Positions 9,207 to 18,633 of a stretch of DNA of 64,000 nucleotides are shown here, piece by piece. Numbering within the stretch: the stretch's first letter is position 1; every line of letters starts with the position of its first letter. Both the position numbers and the translations under genes were made by a program. The stretch comes from Borreliella lanei (GTDB lineage: Bacteria; Spirochaetota; Spirochaetia; Borreliales; Borreliaceae). Under the pieces are notes generated by a model, which made no database searches, was not told the DNA's origin, and was given only the letters and a program-made list of their open reading frames with translations. Where the stretch lies: positions 402,493 through 466,492 of the forward strand of contig NZ_JACHFC010000001.1 in assembly GCF_014205895.1 (NCBI RefSeq), read 5' to 3'.

Positions 9207-10391
9207 CTATTCCAATATCTCAAGGATTCTTCCTGAAGCAACAGTTCTTCCACCTTCTCGAACAGCAAATTCTACATTCTTATCCATAGCTATTGAAGAG
9301 ATCAGCTCAACAATAATATCAACATTATCACCAGGCATAACCATTTCTTTACCTTCTAAAGCAACAACTCCAGTAACATCGGTTGTTCTAAAAAAGAACT
9401 GTGGTCTATACCCTGGGAAAAATGGCTTGTGCCTACCGCCTTCTTCTTTAGTCAAACAATAAATTGAAGCTTTAAACTTCTTGTGTGGAGTAATTGTACC
9501 TGGAGCTGACAAAACTTGTCCTCTCTCAATATCCTTTTTATCAACTCCTCTTAAAAGAAGGCCAACATTATCCCCCGCTTGACCTTGCTCAAGAATCTTC
9601 TGGAACATTTCAACACCAGTAACAGTGGTTTTTCTAGTTTCCTTAATACCAACTATTTCAACTTCTTGACCAACCTTAATAATACCTCTTTCAATACGCC
9701 CAGTAGCAACAGTACCTCTTCCTGAAATAGAAAATACATCTTCAACAGCAAGCAAAAATGGTTTGTCAATATCTCTTTCTGGAAGATCAAAATAATTATC
9801 CATAGATTCAAGAAGTTCTTTAACGCATTTTGTAGCTTCAGGATCTTCTGGATTTGACATGGCCCCAAAAGCTGAGCCTTTGATTATTGGAGTATCAGCT
9901 GAAAAGCCATATTTTTCAACAAGTTCTAAAACTTCAACTTCAACAAGTTCAACAAGTTCAGGATCTGCCAAGTCTAATTTATTTAAAAAAACTATTATTT
10001 TCTTTATTCCCATTCTTTGAGCAAGAAGCAAATGCTCTTTTGTTTGAGGCTCAGCACCACTATCAGCAGCAACTAAAAGTATCGCTGCATCCATTTGAGC
10101 TGCTCCTGTAATCATATTTTTTATATAATCAGCATGGCCCGGACAATCTACATGAGCATAATGTCTATTAGCTGTTTCATACTCAATATGCCTAGCATTA
10201 ATTGTTATCCCTCTTGCTTTCTCCTCAGGTGCATTATCAATATCTTCATACTTTAACGCTTTTGCATCTTTATTTAATTTTGAACAATAAATACTAATAG
10301 CCGCTGTTAACGTTGTTTTACCATGATCAACATGACCTATTGTTCCAACATTCATGTGCGGCTTTGTTCTTTGAAAAACTTCTTTTGCCAT
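9207..10391 (-). CDS. tuf: Elongation factor Tu
   Basis: GTPase that delivers aminoacyl-tRNA to the ribosome, 394 residues from [16 protein letters not shown]. GTPase motifs in order: GHVDHGKT (G1), DCPGHADY (G3) and NKLD (G4); the beta-barrel domains follow, including [19 protein letters not shown]. The ATG has AGGAGG 7 bases upstream; an in-frame start further upstream would place that site inside the gene. tuf leads straight into the S10 genes without rpsL, rpsG or fusA, unlike the E. coli str operon. A promoter lies at 10578-10606 and the leader may regulate the whole block. Confidence 0.98.
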   Translation of the reverse strand: MAKEVFQRTKPHMNVGTIGHVDHGKTTLTAAISIYCSKLNKDAKALKYEDIDNAPEEKARGITINARHIEYETANRHYAHVDCPGHADYIKNMITGAAQMDAAILLVAADSGAEPQTKEHLLLAQRMGIKKIIVFLNKLDLADPELVELVEVEVLELVEKYGFSADTPIIKGSAFGAMSNPEDPEATKCVKELLESMDNYFDLPERDIDKPFLLAVEDVFSISGRGTVATGRIERGIIKVGQEVEIVGIKETRKTTVTGVEMFQKILEQGQAGDNVGLLLRGVDKKDIERGQVLSAPGTITPHKKFKASIYCLTKEEGGRHKPFFPGYRPQFFFRTTDVTGVVALEGKEMVMPGDNVDIIVELISSIAMDKNVEFAVREGGRTVASGRILEILE

Positions 10392-10514
10392 GATTAACCT
10401 CCTAAATTTCACATTCTAAATAGCTACTTACATTTAATCTCTTTAAAAAATTTTTAACAAATTAATTCTTACCAAAATAAGAAAATAGCTACAAATAATC
10501 AAAAAAATAAAAAA

Positions 10515-10557
10515 TCAATTTCTTAGAAATTGACCCGCACTACACGTGTTTTTCTAA
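10515..10557 (-). promoter_or_regulatory. Possible attenuator in the tuf/ribosomal leader
   Basis: In the transcribed leader, positions 10515-10533 (minus strand) form a perfect 9-bp dyad, TCAATTTCT/AGAAATTGA with one central base, followed on the transcript by a T-rich stretch (TTTTTTATTTTTTT). An upstream TTAGAAA (10557-10551) can pair with TTTCTAA (10530-10524), which would break the downstream hairpin. The stem is AT-rich and would be weak. Function is inferred from layout only. Confidence 0.4.
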
Positions 10558-10577
10558 AAAATTTTAATAGCTTTAAA

Positions 10578-10606
10578 ATTCTACACATTTTATAAAATAT
10601 AGTCAA
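10578..10606 (-). promoter_or_regulatory. Promoter for tuf and the ribosomal protein block
   Basis: On the minus strand there is TTGACT (-35, at 10606-10601), a spacer of exactly 17 bases and TAGAAT (-10, at 10583-10578). This is a near-consensus sigma70-type promoter. Initiation near 10570 would give a leader of about 180 nt before the tuf ATG. Confidence 0.7.
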
Positions 10607-10884
10607 TACGCTTAAACTTTTAAACTCAATTCACCACACATAATAATATATCATCAAAAACTAACATAAACTTTATATTAATTAAAGAAAAGCACATAAT
10701 TCTTAAAAATAAAGTTTTAAAAGCAACCACTTAAAATAAACAATGCTCAACTAATACATTCAAAAACATAAAATTCAAAACAATAGTAAATACTTCTTTA
10801 AATCTAGCAACTATTTAAAATTGAGCAAACACCTTTATTTTATCAAAAAGGTTAACACTCCCCCAATAAAAAAATATAATAAAA

Positions 10885-11277
10885 ATGATGAAAGCTCAAA
10901 AATTTAAGCTTAAATTACTATCAATACTTGCAATTCATGGCATTTCAATTGCTTTTATGTCTTGCATGAAAACAAGCACAATAAAATCAAAAGAACATGC
11001 AAAAGAAATTACCTATCTTATTAGCACTATAAAAACTAACAAAAAAGTGGAAATAGTAAACTACAAATCCGACAGCAAAAACAATCTAATAATTACTCTT
11101 AAAAATAAAAGCGCAGAAGATATAAATGCAAATTCATTGGCAATTTTTAAAGAAGGCAGCAAAACAGGTGAATTAATTAGAGAAAAGCTTAATGGGCTTG
11201 AAACAAAAACTTTTCATTTAAAAACTAAAATCAACACTAAAAGAAAAAACACATTATATATTTTTGAAAAACAATAA
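10885..11277 (+). CDS. Small putative lipoprotein (BB0475-like)
   Basis: 130 residues. A signal peptide of about 26 residues (basic start, hydrophobic LLSILAIHGISIAF) ends in a lipobox-like MSC at Cys27, so the mature protein is probably lipid-anchored. The mature part is Lys/Asn-rich with predicted beta character (NNLIITLKNKSAEDINANSLA) and reads like a small beta-sandwich with no known motif. It is alone on the plus strand between the divergent tuf block and the convergent MATE gene. Its coding strand is A/C-rich, as expected for a lagging-strand gene here. Function unknown; gene order fits B. burgdorferi BB0475. Confidence 0.75.
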   Translation: MMKAQKFKLKLLSILAIHGISIAFMSCMKTSTIKSKEHAKEITYLISTIKTNKKVEIVNYKSDSKNNLIITLKNKSAEDINANSLAIFKEGSKTGELIREKLNGLETKTFHLKTKINTKRKNTLYIFEKQ

Positions 11278-11474
11278 CAAAGAGAAACGATTTAAAACTA
11301 AAATTATTAAAATTAATTCTACTTAAATAAGCTTTATTGCAAACAAACAACTACACTTAAAAATAGATTAACAAAGAATCTAAAATCTACATATAAGACC
11401 AAAAACATTAAATTTATCAAAAATACATCAACCATTTCTTTTGGTAAAATGCAAATATAAATAAATCTTAATTA

Positions 11475-12839
11475 CTATTTGTATTTTTTAATTAAAATGG
11501 GCTTAGCCCAATAACGAGTACAAGTAAAAGCAATTAAAATTACAATTGCTAAATAATTTGAAATTATAAAAGCATAACCTAAAGAATTTTCAATTATGCC
11601 AAAATATTGAAAAATAAAAACTACTGGGAGACGAATAAGCCACAATCTAATAAAAATAACAATCATTGCAATTTTTGTCCTACCAGACCCAATAAGTCCC
11701 CCAAAAAATACTTGTTGGAGTCCATATCCAAAAGTACCAATAGTTGTTAACAATAAATAATTATTAGCATAATTTAAAACTTCTAAATCATTTGTAAACA
11801 ACCTTAGTATAAGCTGTTTATTAAAAATAACAATCGAATTTATTACCAATAAAATTGCTAAAGAAATAAAAAACCCTTTTTTCAAAACTTCTCCCACCCT
11901 ATTGATTTTCTTAGCACCAAGATTTTGACCAACAATTGAAATAATTCCGGTACCAATTCCCATAGCAGGAAGAAATAAAAAAGAAATAATGGTATTTGTA
12001 AGTCCATACGCCGCCAAAAATTTCGGACTAATATCAATAACTATATAATTGAAAATAAAAAAAGAAAATGAAACCATTATTTGCCCAAAAGTTGAAGGTA
12101 ATCCCAGGTTAACAATTTCTTTAATGGATCTTATATCTATCACTAAATCCTTCAAATAAATTTTAAATCCATAATTTAACCTGTAAGTCAAAAATAAATA
12201 AAAAGCAACGGTTAACAATTTTGAAAATAAAGTGGCCCAAGCAGCTCCAGCAATACCCATATTAAAACTAAATATTAAAATTGGATCAAGAATAAAATTA
12301 ACAATATTGGCAAATATAACTATTATCATTGAAAGGATGGTTTCTCCTTGAGCATTTAAAATATATGTAATTGAAATACTTAAAAACATAATAGGGATTC
12401 CAAAAATTGTCACATAAAAATAAACTCTTGAGAGTTCTTTAAGCTCCCCCTTTACGCCTAACAAATCTAAAAGATGCTCAATAAAAAAAAAAGCACAAAT
12501 AGTAACAAATAAGGATAAAGCAAAGTTTAAAACAATAAGTTGCCCTGCATACCTTGAAAAACGAGAAAAATTTCCCTCTCCTATACATTTTGACATCAAA
12601 GAAATGCTTCCTGTAGCCATTCCCATAGCAATAGCCATAATAAAAAAATTTACAGGACCAGCAAGTGAAAGCGCTGACAAAGGCATGGCTCCAAGCTTGC
12701 CAACATAAAACATATCGGTAAGATCATAAAAAGCTTGAATAACATTGGTTATAACAATAGGAAAGCTTATTAAAAAAAGAACCTTATATAAATTGCCATT
12801 TAATATTAATTCCCTAGTCTTGCTCTTATCTGTAGACAT
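11475..12839 (-). CDS. MATE-family multidrug/cation efflux transporter
   Basis: Inner-membrane antiporter of the MATE (MatE, NorM/DinF-like) family, 454 residues with about 12 hydrophobic helices in two repeats. Typical family sequence includes AFYDLTDMFYVGKLGAMPLSAL near residue 35 and, in the second half, FLFLPAMGIGTGIISIVGQN. Members export cationic drugs or metabolites using Na+ or H+; the substrate here cannot be told. It is a single gene with AT-rich spacers on both sides, including about 600 empty bases upstream. ATG start. Confidence 0.9.
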   Translation of the reverse strand: MSTDKSKTRELILNGNLYKVLFLISFPIVITNVIQAFYDLTDMFYVGKLGAMPLSALSLAGPVNFFIMAIAMGMATGSISLMSKCIGEGNFSRFSRYAGQLIVLNFALSLFVTICAFFFIEHLLDLLGVKGELKELSRVYFYVTIFGIPIMFLSISITYILNAQGETILSMIIVIFANIVNFILDPILIFSFNMGIAGAAWATLFSKLLTVAFYLFLTYRLNYGFKIYLKDLVIDIRSIKEIVNLGLPSTFGQIMVSFSFFIFNYIVIDISPKFLAAYGLTNTIISFLFLPAMGIGTGIISIVGQNLGAKKINRVGEVLKKGFFISLAILLVINSIVIFNKQLILRLFTNDLEVLNYANNYLLLTTIGTFGYGLQQVFFGGLIGSGRTKIAMIVIFIRLWLIRLPVVFIFQYFGIIENSLGYAFIISNYLAIVILIAFTCTRYWAKPILIKKYK

Positions 12840-13452
12840 AAAATTTTATCCCCATCTAAAATATTTTTTATTAGAAATCTAAACTCAAATTTATTCATCA
12901 GTAATAAACAAGTATTTAATATCTAATTTCAAAAATTAAACATTAATATACAACGTCAAAACAATTAGTAGTCAACATGTTATGCATTAAATGGTCAAAA
13001 TACAAATAAAATCTATTAACCTGCCACACTAAAAAATCATAACCAAATATAATAAATAGCAAAAATTTAATAATTCTGATGTTAATTACAAATAAACAGT
13101 AATTAATAAAATTAAAACCATTCTTGCGAATTAAAGCAGAGCAATAAACACTTTATTTAAAAGAATAATTAATATTATAAAAACAAAAATTCAAAATCAT
13201 AAATACCTCTCTGCAAATTTTTATCAATATTTTTAAAATATATAATAAAAAAATTAATAGATTAGATAAAAATACTAAAACCCTAATAATACTTCAAATT
13301 ACAGCCGAACTAAATAAAATTATAAAAAATCCCAACAATAAAAATTAATGTAATATATTTTCATGCATAATTCAACCTCTTAATACTTTATTTTTATCTT
13401 CTCTTTAAAACATCTTCAATAAATCATACACATAATAAAACTCAACACCAAG
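12840..13452. other. 613-base gene-free interval
   Basis: Between the start of the MATE gene and the end of murA. It is extremely AT-rich. I find no convincing coding frame, tRNA, hairpin with T-run or repeat. It may be decayed sequence plus the MATE promoter, but nothing positive supports a feature. Confidence 0.6.
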
Positions 13453-14736
13453 CTATTGACTTTTAACTTTCTTGATTTTTGCACCCAAATTAATTAATTT
13501 GCTAACCACATCTTCGTATCCTCTTTCAATTTGATAAACATTTTGAATCTCACTGCGACCTTCCGCAACAAAAGCAGCAATAAGAAGAGACATTCCCGCC
13601 CGCACATCTGGAGAAGATAAAACATTACCCTTAAGAGAAGATTTACCCGTAACCACTACACGATGTGGATCACAAAGCACAATTCGAGCACCCATTTTTA
13701 TTAATTTGTCTACAAAAAACATCCTAGATTCAAACATCTTCTCAAAAACCAAAACTGTGCCTTCTACTTGAGTTGCAGTGACTATAATAATACTCATAAG
13801 ATCTGTTGGAAAGGCTGGCCATGGACCATCATCGATTTTTGGAATGTGCCCACCAAAATCTAAATTAACTTTTAATTCTTGTTTATCTCTTATATATACA
13901 TTTTCCCTGTCATATTCAAAATTAATGCCAAGCCTCGAATATACATGCCTAATTAATCTGAAATGCCTAGGATCTGCTTTTTTAATTTCCAGCTCACCCC
14001 CTGTTAATGCAGCAAGGCTAATTAAAGAACCAACCTGCATAAAATCGGCTCCTATTCTAAATACGGTTCCACTTAATTTTTTTACACCCTTTATTTCTAA
14101 AACATTTGAGCCAATTCCTAAAATATTAGCACCCATTGAATTTAACATATTACATAAATCTTGAACATGTGGCTCACAAGCAGCGTTCATAATAACAGTA
14201 TTTCCGTCAGCAAGAACTGAAGCCATAACGATATTTTCTGTGGCTGTAACAGAAGCTTCATCTAAAAACATTTCAGCTCCAATAAGCTTTTTAGCCTCTA
14301 AAACAATCCTTCCGTCTTTTGTGCTTAACTTGGCTCCCAGCTTACAAAGCCCGTAAAAATGAGTATCAAGGCGCCTCTTTCCAATCACATCTCCTCCTGG
14401 AAGCGCCATATCTATTTTTCCAAATCTAGAAACAAAGGGTCCTAATAAAAGTATGGAAGCCCTAATTAAATCCGTAAGAGAGGAATCTATTTCTGTTTTT
14501 ACAATATTTAAAACTTTGATTTTTAAAGTATTTCCTTCTCTTACAATATCTGCTCCTATATCACTTAAAATATCTAAAACAACTTTTACATCATTAATAT
14601 TAGGAATATTTTCTAAAACAACCTCTTCATCGGTAAGCAAAGTGGCCAAAATACAAGGCAAAGCAGCGTTCTTATTCCCACTAGCTGTAATTTGACCACC
14701 TATTTTATAACCGCCTTCTACAATATAACTATGCAT
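13453..14736 (-). CDS. murA: UDP-N-acetylglucosamine 1-carboxyvinyltransferase, Asp-type active site
   Basis: Cytoplasmic enzyme of the first committed step of peptidoglycan synthesis; it transfers enolpyruvate from PEP to UDP-GlcNAc. 427 residues, normal length, two EPSP-synthase-like domains. ASGNKNAALPC near residue 18 carries the conserved Lys22. The active-site loop reads ALPGGDVIGKRRLD with Asp at residue 116, where most bacteria have the fosfomycin-reactive Cys (PGGCAIG). Cys-to-Asp MurA is known from Borrelia and gives intrinsic fosfomycin resistance. The C-terminal region has SPDVRAGMSLLIAAFVAEG. ATG start with an upstream GGAGGAT. Confidence 0.96.
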   Translation of the reverse strand: MHSYIVEGGYKIGGQITASGNKNAALPCILATLLTDEEVVLENIPNINDVKVVLDILSDIGADIVREGNTLKIKVLNIVKTEIDSSLTDLIRASILLLGPFVSRFGKIDMALPGGDVIGKRRLDTHFYGLCKLGAKLSTKDGRIVLEAKKLIGAEMFLDEASVTATENIVMASVLADGNTVIMNAACEPHVQDLCNMLNSMGANILGIGSNVLEIKGVKKLSGTVFRIGADFMQVGSLISLAALTGGELEIKKADPRHFRLIRHVYSRLGINFEYDRENVYIRDKQELKVNLDFGGHIPKIDDGPWPAFPTDLMSIIIVTATQVEGTVLVFEKMFESRMFFVDKLIKMGARIVLCDPHRVVVTGKSSLKGNVLSSPDVRAGMSLLIAAFVAEGRSEIQNVYQIERGYEDVVSKLINLGAKIKKVKSQ

Positions 14737-14825
14737 AATCCATCCTCCTATATATAAAAACTTAATAAAATTAAATCATACAGATAAGATTATTAAAATT
14801 TAAAGAATATCTGAAGATATAAATA

Positions 14826-15647
14826 TCAAACAATATCCACATCTTTTAAACTTGATTTACAGTCTATATATTCCCTAATAGTCTCTACAGAAAAAGAATG
14901 ACCATTCTCATCGATATCAATTAAAACGCCATTAAAACCAAGGCCTTCCCAAGATTCATTAAATCTCTGATTTAAAAATCCTTTCAAAAATTTATCCACC
15001 TCGAAATTAGGAGAATATCCAATAACACTGTCCAGGCTCCCAACTCTACCCAAATCAGTTATAATGGCAGTATTATCTAAAATTCTCAAATCAGCTGTTA
15101 AAATCCTTTTCCCCGTTCCAAGACAAGCACTAACTCTTGATTTTAGATAAAAAAACAAAGCATTAACTTCAGCTGTAGTATTTGAATCAAAAAGAACAAT
15201 AATATTATTTGTTTGCATTTTGATTCTTTGATAAAAAAAATCAAAACTATAAAAAGGATGATTAAATTTATATTTAGTTATTCCTGTTTGACCTACAATT
15301 CTAATCACAGCCAATTTTTTTCCATTAATATTATAAATAAAATAAGAATATCCTTTTAATTTTGCAGGACAATTTAAAGGCTTTAAAATAAAACTATATT
15401 TATCAAAATCGCCGGACAAATCAGGCCTTGCAAAAGCATTTTCACCTAAAGTCAAAACATCAATTCCATACTTTTTTAATAAAAAGGCATGCCTCTTGCC
15501 AAGACCTCTTAAACCTGTAGTAAAATTATTACCAGATATTACAAAATCAATCTTTTTTTCAACCTTAAAGGATGATAAAAAAGATTTTATAACAATAATC
15601 CCAGCTTTGCCAACAACCTCGCCAGTAATTAAAACCCTTAAAGACAC
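14826..15647 (-). CDS. YmdB-like protein lacking the metal-binding residues
   Basis: 273 residues, the usual length of the YmdB (TIGR00282) metallophosphoesterase family. The family framework is clear: MSLRVLITGEVVGKAG at the N-terminus, IDVLTLGENAF near residue 63, and SRVSACLGTGKRILTADLRI followed by ITDLGRVGSLDSVIGYSP. However, the expected metal ligands are changed. Asp in GDVVG is Glu (GEVVG), the NGEN motif reads GNNF, LGNH is LGEN, the FHAE His is missing, and GTHTHVQT is GTGKRILT. It is therefore probably not a canonical phosphodiesterase. GTG start. It follows the small membrane protein by 13 bases, probably in the lspA transcript. Confidence 0.8.
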   Translation of the reverse strand: MSLRVLITGEVVGKAGIIVIKSFLSSFKVEKKIDFVISGNNFTTGLRGLGKRHAFLLKKYGIDVLTLGENAFARPDLSGDFDKYSFILKPLNCPAKLKGYSYFIYNINGKKLAVIRIVGQTGITKYKFNHPFYSFDFFYQRIKMQTNNIIVLFDSNTTAEVNALFFYLKSRVSACLGTGKRILTADLRILDNTAIITDLGRVGSLDSVIGYSPNFEVDKFLKGFLNQRFNESWEGLGFNGVLIDIDENGHSFSVETIREYIDCKSSLKDVDIV

Positions 15648-15660
15648 AAAGCCTCTCTTT

Positions 15661-15888
15661 TTATTGATCTAGTTCAAACAACTTAATAAGCAAACTTCTT
15701 ACAATAAAAATTGACACAAAATACCCCACAAAAACAGCAAAAACAATCATCATAAAAATCAATATAAATTGCAAATAGGGCTTTACAATAATGCTAAATT
15801 TAACAACTAAAAAAAACTCTAAAAAGAAAACTAAAAACATTAAAAATAAGTTCATTAACATGCATAAAATAAAACCCAAAATCTTCAT
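15661..15888 (-). CDS. Small membrane protein, unknown function
   Basis: 75 residues, almost entirely hydrophobic, with two predicted transmembrane helices (about residues 4-30 and 38-68) and a short polar end KLFELDQ. No family recognised. Its ATG overlaps the end of lspA by 4 bases and the YmdB-like gene follows after 13 bases. This tight packing and the intact frame suggest a real gene. A role connected with lipoprotein processing is possible from position alone. Confidence 0.65.
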   Translation of the reverse strand: MKILGFILCMLMNLFLMFLVFFLEFFLVVKFSIIVKPYLQFILIFMMIVFAVFVGYFVSIFIVRSLLIKLFELDQ

Positions 15889-16397
15889 TTATTAAGCGCT
15901 TTTCTTTTTATAAAAAAATCATAAACCAAAAATAAAATCATACCTATAACAACATAGCTATCTGCAAAATTAAAAGTAGGCCATCTATCAAGTCCAAAAA
16001 TTCCATAAAATTTCAAATCTAAAAAATCTACAACCCCAGAAGGTCTAAACAATCTATCAATAACATTTCCAACTCCTCCTGAAAAAATTAATAAAAGTGA
16101 AATTCTAGCAATACAATTTCTTTCTTTCAAAGAAAGATAAAAAACAAATATTAAAATGAAAATAGGCATTGCAAGAAAAAAAATTTTTTTCAAGCTATAA
16201 TGGATATTGGAACCCAGAGAAAATAAAATGCCCGTGTTTCTTACATGTATTATCCTAAAAAAATCATCAAAAAAGGAAAAATATATTGAACCCAATTTGA
16301 CATACTTTACAACCAAATACTTAGAAAGTTGATCAAAAAAAATTAAACTAATAATAAATACAAAAATATTGAAATATTGCTTACTTTTAGCGCCCAT
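15885..16397 (-). CDS. lspA: Lipoprotein signal peptidase II
   Basis: Inner-membrane aspartyl protease that cleaves prolipoproteins before the lipidated Cys; important in a spirochaete with many lipoproteins. 170 residues and four hydrophobic segments. The two catalytic aspartates lie in the family blocks NVIDRLFRPSGVVDFLDL and FNFADSYVVIGM. It follows the Nif3-like gene by 10 bases and overlaps the next small membrane gene by 4. Confidence 0.95.
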   Translation of the reverse strand: MGAKSKQYFNIFVFIISLIFFDQLSKYLVVKYVKLGSIYFSFFDDFFRIIHVRNTGILFSLGSNIHYSLKKIFFLAMPIFILIFVFYLSLKERNCIARISLLLIFSGGVGNVIDRLFRPSGVVDFLDLKFYGIFGLDRWPTFNFADSYVVIGMILFLVYDFFIKRKALNK

Positions 16398-16407
16398 ACA
16401 AAAATCC

Positions 16408-17154
16408 TTATAAATTAGTATCTTTACAAATAAATTTAACCTCTAAATCTTCTTGAATTTTGAAATCTTCCATTAATTTAATTAAACCAAAAGTTTCAGT
16501 AAAATAATGACCTGCAAAAATCAAGTTCACACCGAATTCTTCTGCCAAAGAATATATCTGATGAGAAGTGTCACCGGTTATAAACAAATCTACATCATGA
16601 CATAAAGCTTCTTCAAAAAAAGAGTATCCAGAACCACTAACAATTGCAACCTTATTCACCGATTCTTTGAACTTTTTCGAAAAAAGAATATGTTTATTTT
16701 CCTTTTTGATTTTTTCTAAAATTTCAGAAAAGCTAAAAACAGAATCAGCAATAATTCCTAAATCAAACCCCCCATAATTTGCAAAAGCAAAAGGATTTTT
16801 TAATCCCAAAAAATCTGAGAACACTTTGCTGTGCGAATAAACAGAATGAGCGTCCATAGGTAAGTGCACCGAATAAAGAGCTAAATTATTTTCAATCAAA
16901 AATTTCGTTTTATCATACATATTAGAAACAATGCGATCTTTTTTTGACCAAAAAATACCGTGATGGGTAATTAAAAAATCATTTCCTTTTGCTTCTTTTA
17001 AAGTTGAAAAGCTGGCGTCAACAGCAAAGGCAACCTTGTTAACCTTGGCATTAAGATTTCCTACTTGAAGTCCGTTTAAATTTTTATCAACATGCTCATA
17101 CTTATTTATATCAAAAATTAAATTAAGCTTAAAAGACAAATCTCTTACGTTCAC
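16408..17154 (-). CDS. Nif3-like dinuclear metal centre protein (DUF34)
   Basis: 248 residues. The family folds as a ring of subunits with a two-metal centre; its biochemical role is unsettled (often labelled GTP cyclohydrolase type 2 homologue). Metal-ligand blocks are visible: LITHHGIFW near residue 61, the central SVHLPMDAH, and the C-terminal FAGHYFTETFG with His and Glu. It lacks the PII-like insertion found in long members. The start is GTG; an ATG one base away meets a stop at once. It begins 1 base after the pgeF stop, so the pair is coupled. Confidence 0.88.
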   Translation of the reverse strand: MNVRDLSFKLNLIFDINKYEHVDKNLNGLQVGNLNAKVNKVAFAVDASFSTLKEAKGNDFLITHHGIFWSKKDRIVSNMYDKTKFLIENNLALYSVHLPMDAHSVYSHSKVFSDFLGLKNPFAFANYGGFDLGIIADSVFSFSEILEKIKKENKHILFSKKFKESVNKVAIVSGSGYSFFEEALCHDVDLFITGDTSHQIYSLAEEFGVNLIFAGHYFTETFGLIKLMEDFKIQEDLEVKFICKDTNL

Positions 17155-17155
17155 A

Positions 17156-17845
17156 TTAAATTCTCCAAATTAAAGCATAACTTTGACTTTCTCTTAATCT
17201 TCTATAAGAATAAAGATTTTTCAAACAATACGTACAAAGCTTTGAATTATAAACATTTAAATTAAAACTAGAAAGTAAATTTAAATTAAAGCTAGCATTG
17301 TCAAAATATATTTTACCATCTCTTGTGATAAAAGAAGCATTTAACAATCCTTTGCTAAATTTATTACTTACTTCTTTTAAGAAAATTTCAGAAACCTCAT
17401 AACAGCAAGATCTGTTATAAGGCCCAAAAACAATTTTCAAATCCTTAAAAGTTGATCCCATTTTTTCAAACATAAACAACATTTTTAAAATAATCAAATT
17501 AAAGCTTCCTTTATATCCACTGTGAATAAGTCCTATAATTTTTTTCACCGAATCATAAAAGTATATTGGAAGACAATCTGCAAAGTAAGCAACAAGAGCT
17601 ACATCTAAAGAACTAGATATAAGACCATCTCCTTCTTGAAAATTAATAAAATCATCTTCAACTTTATGAATAATATCTGTATGCAATTGCTTTAAATATT
17701 TTATTTTCTTAGACTTAGGAACAAAGTTTAAATTATCATTACTAAGTTCTTTTAAATTTAGATTAAAAGGTCTTTTAGTATAAATCATTTTAACATCATC
17801 GGCTATCCTAAATTCATAATAAAGTTCATGATCTATTGTTTTCAT
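17156..17845 (-). CDS. pgeF: Laccase-domain purine nucleoside phosphorylase / peptidoglycan editing factor family
   Basis: 229 residues of the YfiH/YlmD (COG1496) family, whose members act as Zn-dependent purine nucleoside phosphorylase/adenosine deaminase or as peptidoglycan editing factors. Family blocks: YFADCLPIYFYDSVKKIIGL with the Cys, then IHSGYKGSF (usually AHAGWRG) with the zinc His, SCCYEV, and the C-terminal CTYCLKNLYSYRR. Its ATG overlaps the lptB stop (ATGA). Which of the two activities holds here cannot be decided from sequence. Confidence 0.85.
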   Translation of the reverse strand: MKTIDHELYYEFRIADDVKMIYTKRPFNLNLKELSNDNLNFVPKSKKIKYLKQLHTDIIHKVEDDFINFQEGDGLISSSLDVALVAYFADCLPIYFYDSVKKIIGLIHSGYKGSFNLIILKMLFMFEKMGSTFKDLKIVFGPYNRSCCYEVSEIFLKEVSNKFSKGLLNASFITRDGKIYFDNASFNLNLLSSFNLNVYNSKLCTYCLKNLYSYRRLRESQSYALIWRI

Positions 17846-18633
17846 AATCTAAATTCTTCTCCTAAATAAAGCTTTTTGGCTTTCTCGCTCCTTATTATAT
17901 AATCAACATCACCTTCATCAAGCACTTGCCCCTGATAAACAATATAAGCTCTATCGATTATATCAAAAGCATCTCTTACATTGTGATCAGTAATAAGAAC
18001 CCCTATATTTCTATCTTTTAAAATTTTTATTATATTCTTTATATCTCCAATCGCAATAGGATCAATACCGGCAAAAGGTTCATCTAAGAGTAAAAAATAG
18101 GGATTTACAGCCAAAGCTCTTGCTATCTCTGCTCGCCTTCTCTCTCCACCAGAAAGAGTATAAGCTTTTTGGCTTTGTATTCTTTTTATCTCAAATTCTT
18201 TAAGCAAATTCACAAGCTCTATCTTGCGCTCAGCATTAGATAGATCCTCTCTTCTCTCTAAAGCAACCATAATATTCTCTTCAACTGTAAGTTCTCTAAA
18301 AATTGAAGCATCTTGGGGAAGATATACAATTCCTATTCGTGCGCGCTCATACATATTAAGAGATGAAATGTTATAATCATTTATTAAAACTTTGCCTGAA
18401 TTAGGCCTAATAAAGCCTACAATAGTATAAAATGTTGTTGTTTTGCCAGCTCCATTTGGACCAAGAAGCCCCACAACTTCGCCTTTATGAATGTTAATCG
18501 TAATGCCATTAACAGCAACCTTTTCACCATACTTCTTAATAATGTTGTCTGCTTTTAATACAACATTATTGATAGAATTAAGATTAAGACTCTCCTTAAT
18601 CTCTTTTATTTTATTTTTTTTCTTTAGAAACAT
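17842..18633 (-). CDS. lptB: ABC transporter ATPase of the Lpt type
   Basis: 263 residues from the ATG of MFLKKKNKIKEIK, which has GAGG just upstream; a longer reading to 18675 needs a TTG inside the preceding gene. Walker A is GLLGPNGAGKTT, the Q-loop region contains YLPQDASIFRELTVEEN as in LptB, the signature is LSGGERRRAEIARAL and Walker B FLLLDEPFAGID. In LPS-making bacteria LptB powers lipid extraction by LptFG. It overlaps the LptA-like gene upstream and pgeF downstream, forming a cluster with LptC- and LptA-like genes. The N-terminal 25-30 charged residues are extra compared with E. coli LptB. Confidence 0.92.
   Translation of the reverse strand: MFLKKKNKIKEIKESLNLNSINNVVLKADNIIKKYGEKVAVNGITINIHKGEVVGLLGPNGAGKTTTFYTIVGFIRPNSGKVLINDYNISSLNMYERARIGIVYLPQDASIFRELTVEENIMVALERREDLSNAERKIELVNLLKEFEIKRIQSQKAYTLSGGERRRAEIARALAVNPYFLLLDEPFAGIDPIAIGDIKNIIKILKDRNIGVLITDHNVRDAFDIIDRAYIVYQGQVLDEGDVDYIIRSEKAKKLYLGEEFRL

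Larger units (their letters stand above)
10392..10884. other. Divergent intergenic region between tuf and the lipoprotein gene
   Basis: About 490 bases without a gene. It contains the tuf promoter and leader structure listed separately. The part from 10607 to 10884 is very AT-rich; I recognise no coding frame, tRNA or clear promoter for the plus-strand lipoprotein gene. Confidence 0.6.

Noticed and set aside
10885..11277. Possible horizontally acquired gene
   Set aside because: Its base bias equals that of other plus-strand genes left of the origin, so no sign of transfer.
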